Positions 44,508 through 53,624 of a stretch of DNA of 64,000 nucleotides are shown piece by piece. This DNA comes from Zhongshania aliphaticivorans (GTDB lineage Bacteria; Pseudomonadota; Gammaproteobacteria; Pseudomonadales; Spongiibacteraceae), in the NCBI RefSeq assembly GCF_902705875.1, contig NZ_CACSIK010000001.1, positions 62,001 to 126,000 of the forward strand, in the 5' to 3' direction. The position numbers and the translations under genes were made by a program. Under the pieces are notes generated by a model. That model ran no database searches. It was given only the letters and a program-made list of their open reading frames with translations, and had not been told where the DNA came from. Position 1 is the first letter of the stretch; every line of letters starts with the position of its first letter.

Positions 44508-44946
44508 GTGTACGCCCAGCATGGGCATAAACTAATGAGGTGAAAGTTCTCTGTAGGAAGATCACCGTCGAACACCATGTTGTAAGTAGACGATAAACTA
44601 CTAGCGAATGGTAAGGGCTAAGCCGTGAGGGATGGTCTGAAGGAGGCCGGGCGCACCAAAAGTAGGGCCTTGGAAGGCAAAACGCGAGTGGATGAGTCAA
44701 AACATCATATTTGTGTGGCATTACCAGCATCAATAGTCGGCGCTTTTAGGCGAAGGCCCATGGCGCAGCGCCAAAATATAGGGGATTAATCAAGCCTTGT
44801 CCAAAGCTTATTTAAAATCTCAGGGACTTTATGAATTGCGCGATGCTTGGATCAAGCTTCACCATTCTTAGTGAAACGCCCTGTGTGGATCCGCATGTAG
44901 GGTGTTGTGGGGGCTGAGGGTTGGAGACCCTCGGCTACCCGATTAT
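44508..44946 (+). mobile_element. Group II intron with its reverse transcriptase deleted (copy 2)
   Basis: A 439-base element that looks like a group II intron stripped of its protein. The 5' end is GTGTACGCCCAGCATGGGC, followed by domain I features (AGGTGAAAGTTCTC, GGTAAGGGCTAAGCCGTGAG, ACGCGAGTGGATGAGTCAA). Domains to about 44775 lead straight to the last 14 codons of the reverse transcriptase (LYELRDAWIKLHHS, stop at 44868-44870), then domain V (ACGCCCTGTG, then GCATGTAGGGTG; CGC triad) and domain VI. It ends GATTAT. The maturase is absent, so any splicing needs help in trans. Confidence 0.72.
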
Positions 44947-45050
44947 GTGATAGACTATCCAGCCCCTACATGCACTTTCGGCGTTGAACAAAACACAAAT
45001 GGAATAGGTAATACATAAATAGTACTCATAGTCATATCTTCTTTTAAAAA

Positions 45051-45701
45051 TTATAGCGTGTGAAAAAACCTATCTTTTCGGGGGATATAAAAATTTTCAT
45101 AATTGAATGACATGACTACACTTTTAGACCTGCCAACTATTTCATTTCGAGGAACAAAACCAATAACTCTAGAATCTGCACTATTATCCCTGTTGTCTCC
45201 TAGAGCTAGATAATACTCAGCAGGAACTGCTACTGACTTAAAGCTAGACAATCTAGAGCCGTTCTTTTTCACTCTGATAGAGTGTTTGATGCCAAATAAA
45301 TTTTCTACTCTATCAGTAGTTAATTGTGATGAACCAATATCTTTATAGGCTAGCGGTTCACCGTTGATGCGCAGAACATTGTTATTTAACTCAACAATAT
45401 CACCTGGAATACCAACAATTCTTTTGACTAGTTTTTTACCAGAGACCTTTGAATCAAAAACGATAATGTCACCCCGCACAGGATCAGAGACCTTATATAA
45501 AGAGATATGTGTGAACGGAACCCGAAGGTCGTAAGCTATCTTATTAACCAGTATTCTATCTCCTTCAAGAATAGTCGGCTTCATTGACCCAGTTGGAACT
45601 GTATTCCAATCGGCAAATGCACTTCGGAACACAAACATCAAAGTGATAAAAAGAAAAAACGACCTATTTTCTTTCCAGTTTTTAAAAATCCAATTTCTCA
45701 T
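45051..45701 (-). CDS. Signal peptidase I (accessory LepB)
   Basis: A 217-residue signal peptidase I that cleaves exported preproteins on the outer face of the inner membrane. One membrane helix (FFLFITLMFVFRSAF) precedes the catalytic serine in PTGSMKPT (about 37), the general-base lysine lies in LVKRIVGIPGD (about 90), and box E is GDNRDNSADSR (about 165). All key residues are present. The ATG has AGGAG at good spacing; an upstream in-frame start lacks one. It follows the AIPR gene by 73 bases on the same strand. Its location in an A+T-rich island suggests a second, specialised peptidase, not the housekeeping enzyme. Confidence 0.88.
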   Translation of the reverse strand: MRNWIFKNWKENRSFFLFITLMFVFRSAFADWNTVPTGSMKPTILEGDRILVNKIAYDLRVPFTHISLYKVSDPVRGDIIVFDSKVSGKKLVKRIVGIPGDIVELNNNVLRINGEPLAYKDIGSSQLTTDRVENLFGIKHSIRVKKNGSRLSSFKSVAVPAEYYLALGDNRDNSADSRVIGFVPRNEIVGRSKSVVMSFNYENFYIPRKDRFFHTL

Positions 45702-45774
45702 CAGGTTTCTCCTATGTAAATTATTGGTAACACATAACGCGCGTAGTACCAGCCAGTCAGACTGGAGTTGATTG

Positions 45775-47469
45775 TTATAACCCATACTCCGCTCTCAACT
45801 TCTCCTTGATTTTATCTAGATAATCGGCTCCCTTGGCAACCTTGTCGCTGCCGCCAAGCTCCCTATAAATGTCGTAACAAGCATCAATAGCTGCATCAAT
45901 ATTTTCTTCAAGAAAATCTGCCGCTTCTAGATTTTCAATCTTATTATTGCTTGGATATAAGCTGTTGATTTTTGCACAAGATAAGTAATACAAAACATAG
46001 AACTTAATGTCACTATTTTCCGCAGCTTCATACTTCTTGATCGCCTTCAAACGTAGCTCAACGTCTCGCCCCCAAGATGCAACTACAAAATAGGTATTCA
46101 GAGTGGTATTTTCGTGGAAAAGCTTTTCGTAAGACTCATCATTTTCAAGCAGGGTCGAAGGTCTAGCTCTGGCAGTGTCAGGTCGCTGAAGAAGAACAGA
46201 CATTAAACACTGAGACAAAAAGGGTATGCTAATTATTTCTTTAGGCTTTTTCCCGTCGTTTTTGTAGAAGTTCTTCCTGCGATCATAAAACAGTCCTCGA
46301 GGCTTGAAATAATCTTCTATCTTCCTGTGAATATTATCCGTAGCTCTCAAAGATGATTTTGGTATCGGAGTCTGACTGTTTGTGGCTCTAATTATTTTGT
46401 CACGAGTTTCTTCATCTTCAGGAACAATTACTCTAAGAAGTACTGATCTTTCTTCATTATCGAGTCTGTCAGGATTATCAGTGAAGAATCTGTGAATTTC
46501 AGATGATGTCTGCAATCCATTTACAATTTGGGGGTTGTGAACAATTAGTTCTTTGCCACCGGGCGTTGTTGCGTCGGTACCAAGAATAGTTACTCCGTTA
46601 TTAAGCCACCAAAACTCTTCTTTAATATCGCTCTTAAGGGTAGTTTGGATTTCTTTGTTTACGTTAGTTTTCCCTTGGTAATCTCTTACGTTTGATTCAA
46701 AAATGTGGCGTAATAATTTCCCATTTTCGTCTGAAATAAATTTGAAATAATCCCTAATATTTGACAGTGCCACAAATACCTTTTCTGATGTTGACAATGG
46801 ATTTGCAACGGTAGGCAACCTAAACACCTCGTTAGGTCTCTCTTGGCTCAATGCTACCAACTCTTTCGCACCGACAAAATTGACAGTTACAGATGAAGTA
46901 GGCAGCATAGTTTTAACATCGCTTATAAGATCGTCAGCTTGCTTTTTGACGTTTGCGTGAACATCAACACCCATAGATGCGTAATTAAAGCAAATCTTCA
47001 ATGAAGGGCGTTTTGTCACTAAAGAAACATACGTGCGTTTAAATAGCTCAAATGAAGAAAGAACGGCCTCGTTGTATCTACCAGAGAATTTATTCCGATC
47101 AAACTCTAGGTCCAGTAGGTTCTTAGATAGCCTTGATAGCTTTAAAAGGGCATCTTCCCCAAAACCGTTCTCTTTTTTACTTTGTATAATAACGAGTTCA
47201 ATATCTGGGTTCTTTTTATATTTTTCTTTTACATCTGAATCCTCTTTAACTAAATCACCATTGACGAAAGTAAATACGGAATCCGCGCCGCCATCTAGAC
47301 TTTCACCAGCGATACCTGCCTTAATTTCATCATAGCTAAGCTCATACTCTTTGAGTATCTGAATTGCTGAATAAAATTCAAAAAACTCACTTTCTGTAAA
47401 CGATTCTTGGAATTCATCCGCTTCTTGCCGCAGGAGTTCCCCCAAAAGGATTTGATCATTATTCGGCAT
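45775..47469 (-). CDS. AIPR-family (abortive infection phage resistance) protein
   Basis: A 564-residue protein of the AIPR family. Signature stretches are FWWLNNGVTILG at about 285 and NPQIVNGLQTSSEIHRFF at about 312, followed by RVIVPEDEETRDKIIRATNSQTPI. The N-terminus is charged and helical; a region near residue 90 (DIELVIIQSKKENG) resembles the E-x-Q/K part of restriction-endonuclease folds. AIPR proteins are linked to phage defence and restriction-type systems, but their mechanism is not settled. It lies directly upstream of an extra signal peptidase gene. Confidence 0.85.
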   Translation of the reverse strand: MPNNDQILLGELLRQEADEFQESFTESEFFEFYSAIQILKEYELSYDEIKAGIAGESLDGGADSVFTFVNGDLVKEDSDVKEKYKKNPDIELVIIQSKKENGFGEDALLKLSRLSKNLLDLEFDRNKFSGRYNEAVLSSFELFKRTYVSLVTKRPSLKICFNYASMGVDVHANVKKQADDLISDVKTMLPTSSVTVNFVGAKELVALSQERPNEVFRLPTVANPLSTSEKVFVALSNIRDYFKFISDENGKLLRHIFESNVRDYQGKTNVNKEIQTTLKSDIKEEFWWLNNGVTILGTDATTPGGKELIVHNPQIVNGLQTSSEIHRFFTDNPDRLDNEERSVLLRVIVPEDEETRDKIIRATNSQTPIPKSSLRATDNIHRKIEDYFKPRGLFYDRRKNFYKNDGKKPKEIISIPFLSQCLMSVLLQRPDTARARPSTLLENDESYEKLFHENTTLNTYFVVASWGRDVELRLKAIKKYEAAENSDIKFYVLYYLSCAKINSLYPSNNKIENLEAADFLEENIDAAIDACYDIYRELGGSDKVAKGADYLDKIKEKLRAEYGL

Positions 47470-48004
47470 TTCGATTTCACCACTTAGTTGATGATTGAGT
47501 CTTACCAGAGTTATAACCGTTTTATTAGGAAGACTTGGGCCTTATATCACTTTGGCCCCCTATCTCGGCGGGAATATTCGGGAGGTCATTGAAAAAGGCT
47601 CTTCGATCAAAGGCTTGAGTGTGTGTCGCGGAAAATTCTGTCGGTGTTAGCAAGACTGACTCCTTATATCTTTTCTTTATTCCCTTTTTTTGATCATAAA
47701 CCGGTTTAAATATAAATCAACAACTTAGATGACTGTCGGTAGAATTAGTGAGCCCGCTTCTACTGAACACGATTTTAATAAGCGTGAATGAGATTTGGCT
47801 CCGTCGGAGAATAGGTCGATCTGGATGTTTACTTTGGCGACAGACAGCTAGGTTACAGCTAAAGAAATGATGACCGCTTTTGGCACACTACAGCCAGATC
47901 CGAGCCTCACCAACAAGATATTGATATTCAGTTTTCTTTACGTGGGGGAATGCATTGCATGCTAATGTGCACTCGTAATTCCCCCACATTTTGCTGCTCG
48001 CGTA
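47470..48004. other. 535-base stretch without a recognised gene
   Basis: Between AIPR and ettA. No open frame with a credible start was found. It has a perfect 12-base palindrome TAAACCGGTTTA (47697-47708), which could be a regulator site for the AIPR gene about 230 bases away, and a hairpin before ettA. The mixed composition suggests remains of older insertions, but no transposase fragment was identified. Confidence 0.5.
47942..47987 (-). terminator. Possible ettA terminator hairpin
   Basis: Perfect ten-base stem GTGGGGGAAT/ATTCCCCCAC with a long loop, 18 bases beyond the ettA stop codon. No T-run follows on the minus strand, so function as a simple terminator is uncertain. Confidence 0.5.
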
Positions 48005-49666
48005 TTACTTGAGCCTTTTGTATTTCACGCGTTTGGGGCCGGCGTTTTTCCCTTTTCTCGCCACAAAGTCAGCGTGGTATTCGGTGTAGTTGCCTTCAAA
48101 GAATACCGCCTCGCTATCTCCTTCATAGGCGAGGATATGGGTGGCAATCCGATCTAAGAACCAGCGATCATGCGAGATAACCAAGGCGCAGCCGGGGAAG
48201 TCTAGCAAGGCGTCTTCCAGTGCGCGCAGGGTTTCAACATCCAAATCGTTTGAGGGCTCATCGAGCAGTAATACATTGCCGCCTTCTTTGAGGGTGCAGG
48301 CTAAATGCAGTCGACCGCGCTCACCGCCAGACAGTTCGCCCACTCGTTTTTGTTGGTCGCTGCCTTTAAAGTTAAATCGGCCGATATACGCGCGGGATGG
48401 CACTTCATAGCTGCCGATACGCAAAATGTCCTGCCCTTCAGACACGGCTTCCCAGACGGTTTTGTTGTCGTCTAGGTTGTCACGCATCTGCTCTACAGAG
48501 ACGAGTTTGACTGTTTCGCCAATATCGATAGTGCCGCTATCTGGTGTTTCTTTGCCGGTAATCATCCGTAACAAGGTGGATTTACCCGCGCCGTTACCAC
48601 CAATTATGCCGACAATGGCGCCCTTGGGAATCGACATGCTCAAATCATTGATTAACACGCGGTCGCCGTAGCTTTTGCTAACGCCGTTTACATCAATGAC
48701 TTTGTCGCCAAGGCGAGGTCCGGGTGGAATGTAGATTTCGTTGGTTTCACTGCGGCTTTGGAATTCTTGAGAGTTCATCTCCTCAAAACGCGCCAAGCGC
48801 GCCTTGCTCTTGCTTTGACGTCCTTTGGCGTTGCTGCGCACCCATTCTAATTCTGTGGCAATGGTCTTTTTACGAGAGGCATCCGACTTTGCCTCTTGTG
48901 CTAAGCGCGCATCTTTAGCTTCAAGCCAATCAGAATAGTTGCCTTCATAGGGAATACCGCGGCCGCGGTCTAATTCCAAAATCCAGCCAGCGGCGTTGTC
49001 GAGGAAGTAGCGGTCATGGGTAATCGCCACCACCGTGCCAGGAAAGTCACACAAAAACCGTTCCAGCCAATGCACAGACTCAGCGTCCAAGTGGTTGGTA
49101 GGTTCGTCTAAAAGCAGCATATCGGGGTTCGATAGCAATAATTGGCACAGGGCAACGCGTCGGCGCTCACCGCCTGATAGGGTGTTAACGTCGGCATCCC
49201 ACGGCGGCAGGCGCAGCGCGTCAGCGGCAATTTCGAGTTTATGGTCAAGGTTGTGGGCGTCAGTGGCCTGAATAATATCTTCTAGCTGTGCCTGACGTTT
49301 AGCCAAGGCATCAAAATCCGCATCTGGCTCGGCATAGGCTGCATAAACTTGATCTAATTCGGTGAGGGCGTTTTTGGCTTCAGCTACGCCTTCCTCAACA
49401 TTGCCACGGACATCTTTGCTTGGGTCTAAGGGCGGCTCCTGAGACAAATAACCAATTTTGGTGCCGGGCTGTGGCCGTGCTTCGCCGTTAAATTCGGTAT
49501 CCAGGCCAGCCATGATTTTTAATAGCGTCGATTTACCGGAACCGTTTAGGCCTAGTACACCTATTTTTGCGCCGGGGAAAAAGGACAATGAGATGTCGTG
49601 TAGAATTTCGCGTTTAGGTGGTACAACCTTACTTACGCGGTTCATAGTAAAGACAAATTGCGCCAT
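48005..49666 (-). CDS. ettA: Energy-dependent translational throttle protein
   Basis: A 553-residue ABC-F ATPase that binds the ribosomal E-site and gates the first peptide bond according to ATP/ADP. Two nucleotide-binding domains: Walker A GLNGSGKST (about 38) and GGNGAGKST (about 355), each with an LSGGE signature and DEPTNHLD or DEPSNDLD Walker B. The ATG at 49664-49666 is preceded by AGGAG. Length and C-terminal KNAGPKRVKYKRLK match E. coli EttA. Confidence 0.95.
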   Translation of the reverse strand: MAQFVFTMNRVSKVVPPKREILHDISLSFFPGAKIGVLGLNGSGKSTLLKIMAGLDTEFNGEARPQPGTKIGYLSQEPPLDPSKDVRGNVEEGVAEAKNALTELDQVYAAYAEPDADFDALAKRQAQLEDIIQATDAHNLDHKLEIAADALRLPPWDADVNTLSGGERRRVALCQLLLSNPDMLLLDEPTNHLDAESVHWLERFLCDFPGTVVAITHDRYFLDNAAGWILELDRGRGIPYEGNYSDWLEAKDARLAQEAKSDASRKKTIATELEWVRSNAKGRQSKSKARLARFEEMNSQEFQSRSETNEIYIPPGPRLGDKVIDVNGVSKSYGDRVLINDLSMSIPKGAIVGIIGGNGAGKSTLLRMITGKETPDSGTIDIGETVKLVSVEQMRDNLDDNKTVWEAVSEGQDILRIGSYEVPSRAYIGRFNFKGSDQQKRVGELSGGERGRLHLACTLKEGGNVLLLDEPSNDLDVETLRALEDALLDFPGCALVISHDRWFLDRIATHILAYEGDSEAVFFEGNYTEYHADFVARKGKNAGPKRVKYKRLK

Positions 49667-49847
49667 GCGGACGGGCTCCTGACAAAACACGTGGTCGTCG
49701 AGATTCGACGATAATTAAATAGGCGAAACGGTACCGAAAGCTGCGCCGTTCCGCAATGTTTTGTCGAGCTAGGTAGTTACTGGCGGAGAATTATCTGGGT
49801 GGTCATTATGGATAGCATTAAACGGTGCCGAAAGCGTGCATTTATTG

Positions 49848-49853
49848 TACAAT
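49848..49853 (+). promoter_or_regulatory. Candidate -10 box of glyA
   Basis: TACAAT about 41 bases before the glyA ATG at 49894; the -35 (GTGCCG at 17 bases) is weak. Its position argues against the in-frame start at 49825. Confidence 0.35.
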
Positions 49854-49893
49854 GCGCGGCTTTTCAAAGCCTGTGTATGCCTCGGGGGTAGTG

Positions 49894-51156
49894 ATGTTTA
49901 GCAAAGAGATGACAATTGCCGGTTTCGACGACGAAATCTGGTCTGCGATTCAAGAAGAAGAGGTGCGTCAGGAAGAGCATATCGAGTTAATCGCTTCTGA
50001 AAACTACACCAGCCCCGCAGTGATGCAGGCGCAGGGTACTGCCCTCACCAATAAGTACGCTGAGGGTTATCCTGGTAAGCGTTATTACGGTGGTTGCGAG
50101 TACGTTGATAAAGCGGAAACGCTAGCGATTGAGCGCGCTAAAGCCTTGTTTGGTGCAGATTACGCAAACGTGCAACCCCATTCGGGTTCTCAGGCCAATG
50201 GCGCTGTATACCAAGCCTTGGTTTTGCCGGGTGAAACGGTATTGGGTATGAGTTTGGACGCGGGTGGTCACTTGACTCACGGTGCCAAGCCCAACTTCTC
50301 GGGTAAAACTTACAATGCGGTTCAGTACGGTTTAAATAATGAAACCGGTGAAATTGATTATGCACAGGTTGAGGCGCTTGCTTTAGAGCATAAGCCCAAG
50401 ATGATTGTGGCGGGTTTCTCTGCTTATTCAGGTATTGTTGACTGGGCAAAATTCCGTGAAATCGCCGATAAAGTGGGCGCATATTTAATGGTAGATATGG
50501 CTCACGTAGCGGGATTGGTTGCGGCTGGTGTATATCCAAATCCCATGCCGTATGCGGATGTGGTCACCACCACAACCCATAAAACACTGCGTGGCCCACG
50601 CGGCGGTTTGATCTTAGCCAAGGCTAATGAAGCAATTGAAAAGAAACTGAACTCAGCGGTATTCCCCGGTGGTCAGGGCGGCCCATTGATGCACGTTATT
50701 GCTGCAAAAGCGGTTAGCTTTAAAGAAGCGATGGCGCCGGAGTATGTGGTATACCAAAAGCAAGTAGTGGCAAACGCCAAGGCGATGGCGAATACCTTCA
50801 TCGAGCGCGGTATTAATATCGTATCTGGCGGTACCGAAAACCACTTAATGCTGGTTGATCTAATCGGTAAATCGTATACCGGTAAAGATGCTGATGCGGC
50901 CTTGGGCGCAGCAAATATCACCGTCAACAAAAATGCGGTTCCTAACGACCCGCGCTCACCGTTCATCACTAGTGGTCTGCGTGTTGGTACACCCGCGGTT
51001 ACCACTCGCGGCTTTAAAGAAGCGGAGTGTGTTGAGTTGGCTAACTGGATGTGTGATGTTCTAGAAGCGTTGGAAGCGGGTGATGCCACTGCCAAAATAG
51101 AAGAAGTAAAAAACAAAGTGTTAGCGATCTGTAAGCGTTTTCCTGTTTACGCCTAG
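49894..51156 (+). CDS. glyA: Serine hydroxymethyltransferase
   Basis: A PLP enzyme of 420 residues that interconverts serine and glycine, giving 5,10-methylene-tetrahydrofolate. [13 protein letters not shown] at about 32, substrate-binding [12 protein letters not shown], and the PLP lysine in [16 protein letters not shown] (about 230). I chose [10 protein letters not shown] as start: the -10 box lies downstream of the alternative ATG at 49825. A GGGGG site precedes the start. Ends with a terminator. Confidence 0.95.
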   Translation: MFSKEMTIAGFDDEIWSAIQEEEVRQEEHIELIASENYTSPAVMQAQGTALTNKYAEGYPGKRYYGGCEYVDKAETLAIERAKALFGADYANVQPHSGSQANGAVYQALVLPGETVLGMSLDAGGHLTHGAKPNFSGKTYNAVQYGLNNETGEIDYAQVEALALEHKPKMIVAGFSAYSGIVDWAKFREIADKVGAYLMVDMAHVAGLVAAGVYPNPMPYADVVTTTTHKTLRGPRGGLILAKANEAIEKKLNSAVFPGGQGGPLMHVIAAKAVSFKEAMAPEYVVYQKQVVANAKAMANTFIERGINIVSGGTENHLMLVDLIGKSYTGKDADAALGAANITVNKNAVPNDPRSPFITSGLRVGTPAVTTRGFKEAECVELANWMCDVLEALEAGDATAKIEEVKNKVLAICKRFPVYA

Positions 51157-51170
51157 CAAGAGTGATCGAA

Positions 51171-51198
51171 AGACGGTGCTTTGGCGCCGTCTGGTTTT
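51171..51198 (+). terminator. Terminator after glyA
   Basis: Stem AGACGGTGC/GCGCCGTCT with a TTTG loop, followed by GGTTTT, 15 bases after the stop. Confidence 0.75.
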
Positions 51199-51284
51199 AG
51201 CGCAGCGATGTTGCTCCGTGGGCATTTAGCCTGAGTATGCTTGTGCTAAACTTTGATCAATTCCCCAGCCCTTGAGGCAGAGTC

Positions 51285-51758
51285 ATGCGTTGTCCGTTTT
51301 GTAATTTTGACGATACTAAAGTGATCGATTCGCGCTTAGTGGCCGATGGTGGTCAGGTTCGTCGTCGTCGAGAGTGTTTGTCTTGCTCTGAACGGTTTAC
51401 CACTTATGAAAGTGCTGAGCTGTTGATGCCCAAAATCATCAAAACTGACGGCTCTCGCGAACCCTTCGACGAGATTAAATTGCGTTCAGGGGTGTTAAAA
51501 GCCTTAGAAAAAAGACCGGTCAGCGTCGAAAATATCGAGGCTGAAATCAGCGGCATTAAGCGGCGTTTGCAAGCCACCGGAGAGCGTGAAATAGATAGTC
51601 GCGACGTTGGCGAGCAAGTGATGGAAGCCTTAAAGGCGCTGGATCATGTTGCCTATGTGCGTTTTGCCTCTGTGTATCGCAGCTTTCAAGATCTTGAAGA
51701 ATTTCGCGCTGAAATAGACCGACTCTCTGCAGAGCCCGGTTCGGAGCTTGGTGAGTAG
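51285..51758 (+). CDS. nrdR: Transcriptional repressor NrdR
   Basis: A 157-residue repressor of ribonucleotide reductase genes. N-terminal zinc ribbon with four cysteines ([17 protein letters not shown] and [17 protein letters not shown]), followed by an ATP-cone domain ([30 protein letters not shown]). It senses ATP/dATP and binds NrdR boxes. It heads the riboflavin gene series, two bases before ribD, as is usual in gammaproteobacteria. Confidence 0.95.
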   Translation: MRCPFCNFDDTKVIDSRLVADGGQVRRRRECLSCSERFTTYESAELLMPKIIKTDGSREPFDEIKLRSGVLKALEKRPVSVENIEAEISGIKRRLQATGEREIDSRDVGEQVMEALKALDHVAYVRFASVYRSFQDLEEFRAEIDRLSAEPGSELGE

Positions 51759-51760
51759 CC

Positions 51761-52924
51761 ATGAGCTTCAGTGATTTTGACCGACAGATGATGACCACAG
51801 CACTGCGTCTAGCGGAGCGTGGCCGGTATTCCACCAGCCCCAATCCACGAGTTGGCTGTGTGATTTGTCGCGATGATCAACTGCTGGCGCAGGGCTGGCA
51901 TCAGCGCGCCGGCAGTGGCCATGCAGAAGTGAATGCACTGGCGAATTTAGCCGATGCGCGCGCGGCAACCGTGTATGTCACCTTGGAGCCTTGCAGTCAT
52001 CAGGGGCGAACGCCTCCCTGTGCAGACTCCCTGATTAATGCCGGTGTTAGCCGAGTGGTGGTGGCGATAGAAGACCCCAATCCGCTGGTTGCTGGTCGTG
52101 GCATTACACGGTTACGTGAAGCGGGTGTTCAGGTTGATGTGGGTCTAATGACCGCGCAGGCAGAAGCCATAAATATAGGGTTTATGCGCCGGATGCGGGG
52201 TGGTCTACCTTGGTTGCGGCTGAAATCAGCGAGTAGTATTGATGGCCGAACCGCAATGGCATCGGGCGAGAGCCAGTGGATTACCGGCCCCGCAGCGAGG
52301 GCAGATGTCCAAAAGCTACGCGCGCAGAGCTGTGCAATATTAAGCGGTGTAGAAACAGTTTTACATGATGATGCGGCATTAACGGTACGAGCAGAAAACT
52401 TTTCTGCCGACGATGATGCTGCCATCGCGCTCGATGGTGATTGGCGTCAGCCATTACGGGTGATTGTCGATTCTTCGCTGCGCACACCGGTCGGCGCAAA
52501 ATTATTTGCTGGCGGTGGCGAGATACTCATCGCCACACGGGTGACTGATGTTGAGCGACATAAACCGTTGGAGGCCGCAGGCGCAACGGTGGTTATTATC
52601 GAAGATGACGGCCATGGCCGGGTGGCCTTACCAGCCTTAATGGCTTATTTGCGCGAGCTGAATTGTAATGAGGTTTTATTAGAAGCCGGTGCTGTTCTGG
52701 CGGGCGCCGCATTGCGAGCCGGCATTGTGGATGAATGGTATGTGTATATGGCCCCATGTGTGATGGGAAGCAGTGGTCGCCCTTTGCTCGACTGGCCAAT
52801 GATCACCATGGCAGAGCAACAGGCCTTAGATATTGTAGATATTCGTGCGGTGGGCAAAGATTGGCGAATCCACTGCCGCGTGCCTAATACGGTTGGCGCT
52901 GAAGATGTACCGGAGCGGGTGTAA
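51761..52924 (+). CDS. ribD: Bifunctional riboflavin biosynthesis deaminase/reductase
   Basis: A 387-residue two-domain enzyme. The N-terminal cytidine-deaminase-like domain has GSGHAEVNAL and the zinc site LEPCSHQGRTPPCADSLINAGVSRVVVAIEDPNP. The C-terminal RibD_C reductase domain has LRLKSASSIDGRTAMASGESQWITG. It converts the GTP cyclohydrolase II product to 5-amino-6-ribitylamino-uracil phosphate. It abuts ribE with no gap. Confidence 0.94.
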   Translation: MSFSDFDRQMMTTALRLAERGRYSTSPNPRVGCVICRDDQLLAQGWHQRAGSGHAEVNALANLADARAATVYVTLEPCSHQGRTPPCADSLINAGVSRVVVAIEDPNPLVAGRGITRLREAGVQVDVGLMTAQAEAINIGFMRRMRGGLPWLRLKSASSIDGRTAMASGESQWITGPAARADVQKLRAQSCAILSGVETVLHDDAALTVRAENFSADDDAAIALDGDWRQPLRVIVDSSLRTPVGAKLFAGGGEILIATRVTDVERHKPLEAAGATVVIIEDDGHGRVALPALMAYLRELNCNEVLLEAGAVLAGAALRAGIVDEWYVYMAPCVMGSSGRPLLDWPMITMAEQQALDIVDIRAVGKDWRIHCRVPNTVGAEDVPERV

Positions 52925-53584
52925 ATGTTTACCGGCATCATTGAGGCAGTAGGCACTATTGCAGCAACTGAGCTGCGCGGTGGTGATATGCGGGTGCAAA
53001 TTAGCAGTGCTAGTTTGCCCATGGCAGAGGTAAAGCTAGGTGATAGCATTGCCAGTAATGGTGTCTGTTTAACGGTGGTGTCTATACTCGCTGATGGGTT
53101 TTGGGCGGATGTTTCGAATGAGACCTTATCGCTGAGCACCTTTGCTAAGGCTAAAGTTGGGCAATCGGTAAATTTGGAAAGAGCGATGTTGGCGAGCAGT
53201 CGTCTAGATGGCCATATTGTTAGTGGCCACGTCGACGGGGTTGGCAGTGTATTAAGTTGCGTGGCTGATGCGCGCTCGATTCGACTTGCCGTGGAAGCGC
53301 CGAAAAGTATTGAGCACTATATTGCGTCCAAAGGGTCGATATGTATTGATGGCGTTAGCCTGACTGTAAACAAAGTAAACGGTAATGTGCTGGAATTAAA
53401 TATTGTGCCTCATACCGCGGCAGAAACAATTATTCAGCATTATCGAGTAGGTACAGAAGTAAATTTGGAAGTTGACGTTGTCGCGCGTTATCTTGAGCGA
53501 TTACTACAGGCAAAAAAGCCTGCTGACAGTGGGATTTCTATGGCCACATTGGCCGAGAATGGTTTTTTGAAAGGGCGCTCTTAA
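52925..53584 (+). CDS. ribE: Riboflavin synthase
   Basis: A 219-residue two-barrel riboflavin synthase; each half repeats MFTGIIEAVGTI-/GHVDGVGS-type motifs (SNGVCLTVVS in barrel 1, CIDGVSLTVNKV in barrel 2, HIVSGHVDGVG between). The active-site Ser/Cys and His residues look intact. This is the operon copy; a second, E. coli-type gene is at 16050-16664. It starts directly at the ribD stop. Confidence 0.94.
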   Translation: MFTGIIEAVGTIAATELRGGDMRVQISSASLPMAEVKLGDSIASNGVCLTVVSILADGFWADVSNETLSLSTFAKAKVGQSVNLERAMLASSRLDGHIVSGHVDGVGSVLSCVADARSIRLAVEAPKSIEHYIASKGSICIDGVSLTVNKVNGNVLELNIVPHTAAETIIQHYRVGTEVNLEVDVVARYLERLLQAKKPADSGISMATLAENGFLKGRS

Positions 53585-53624
53585 TGTTTCAGGTATTGGC
53601 GCTGCAAAAAGGCAAGGCAACACT

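Noticed and set aside
44416..44733. 105-codon open frame antisense to the intron 5' domains
   Set aside because: It lies across structured intron RNA sequence and has no start signal or similarity.
49691..49893. Glycine riboswitch upstream of glyA
   Set aside because: No matching aptamer core (paired GGAGAG-type domains) was visible.
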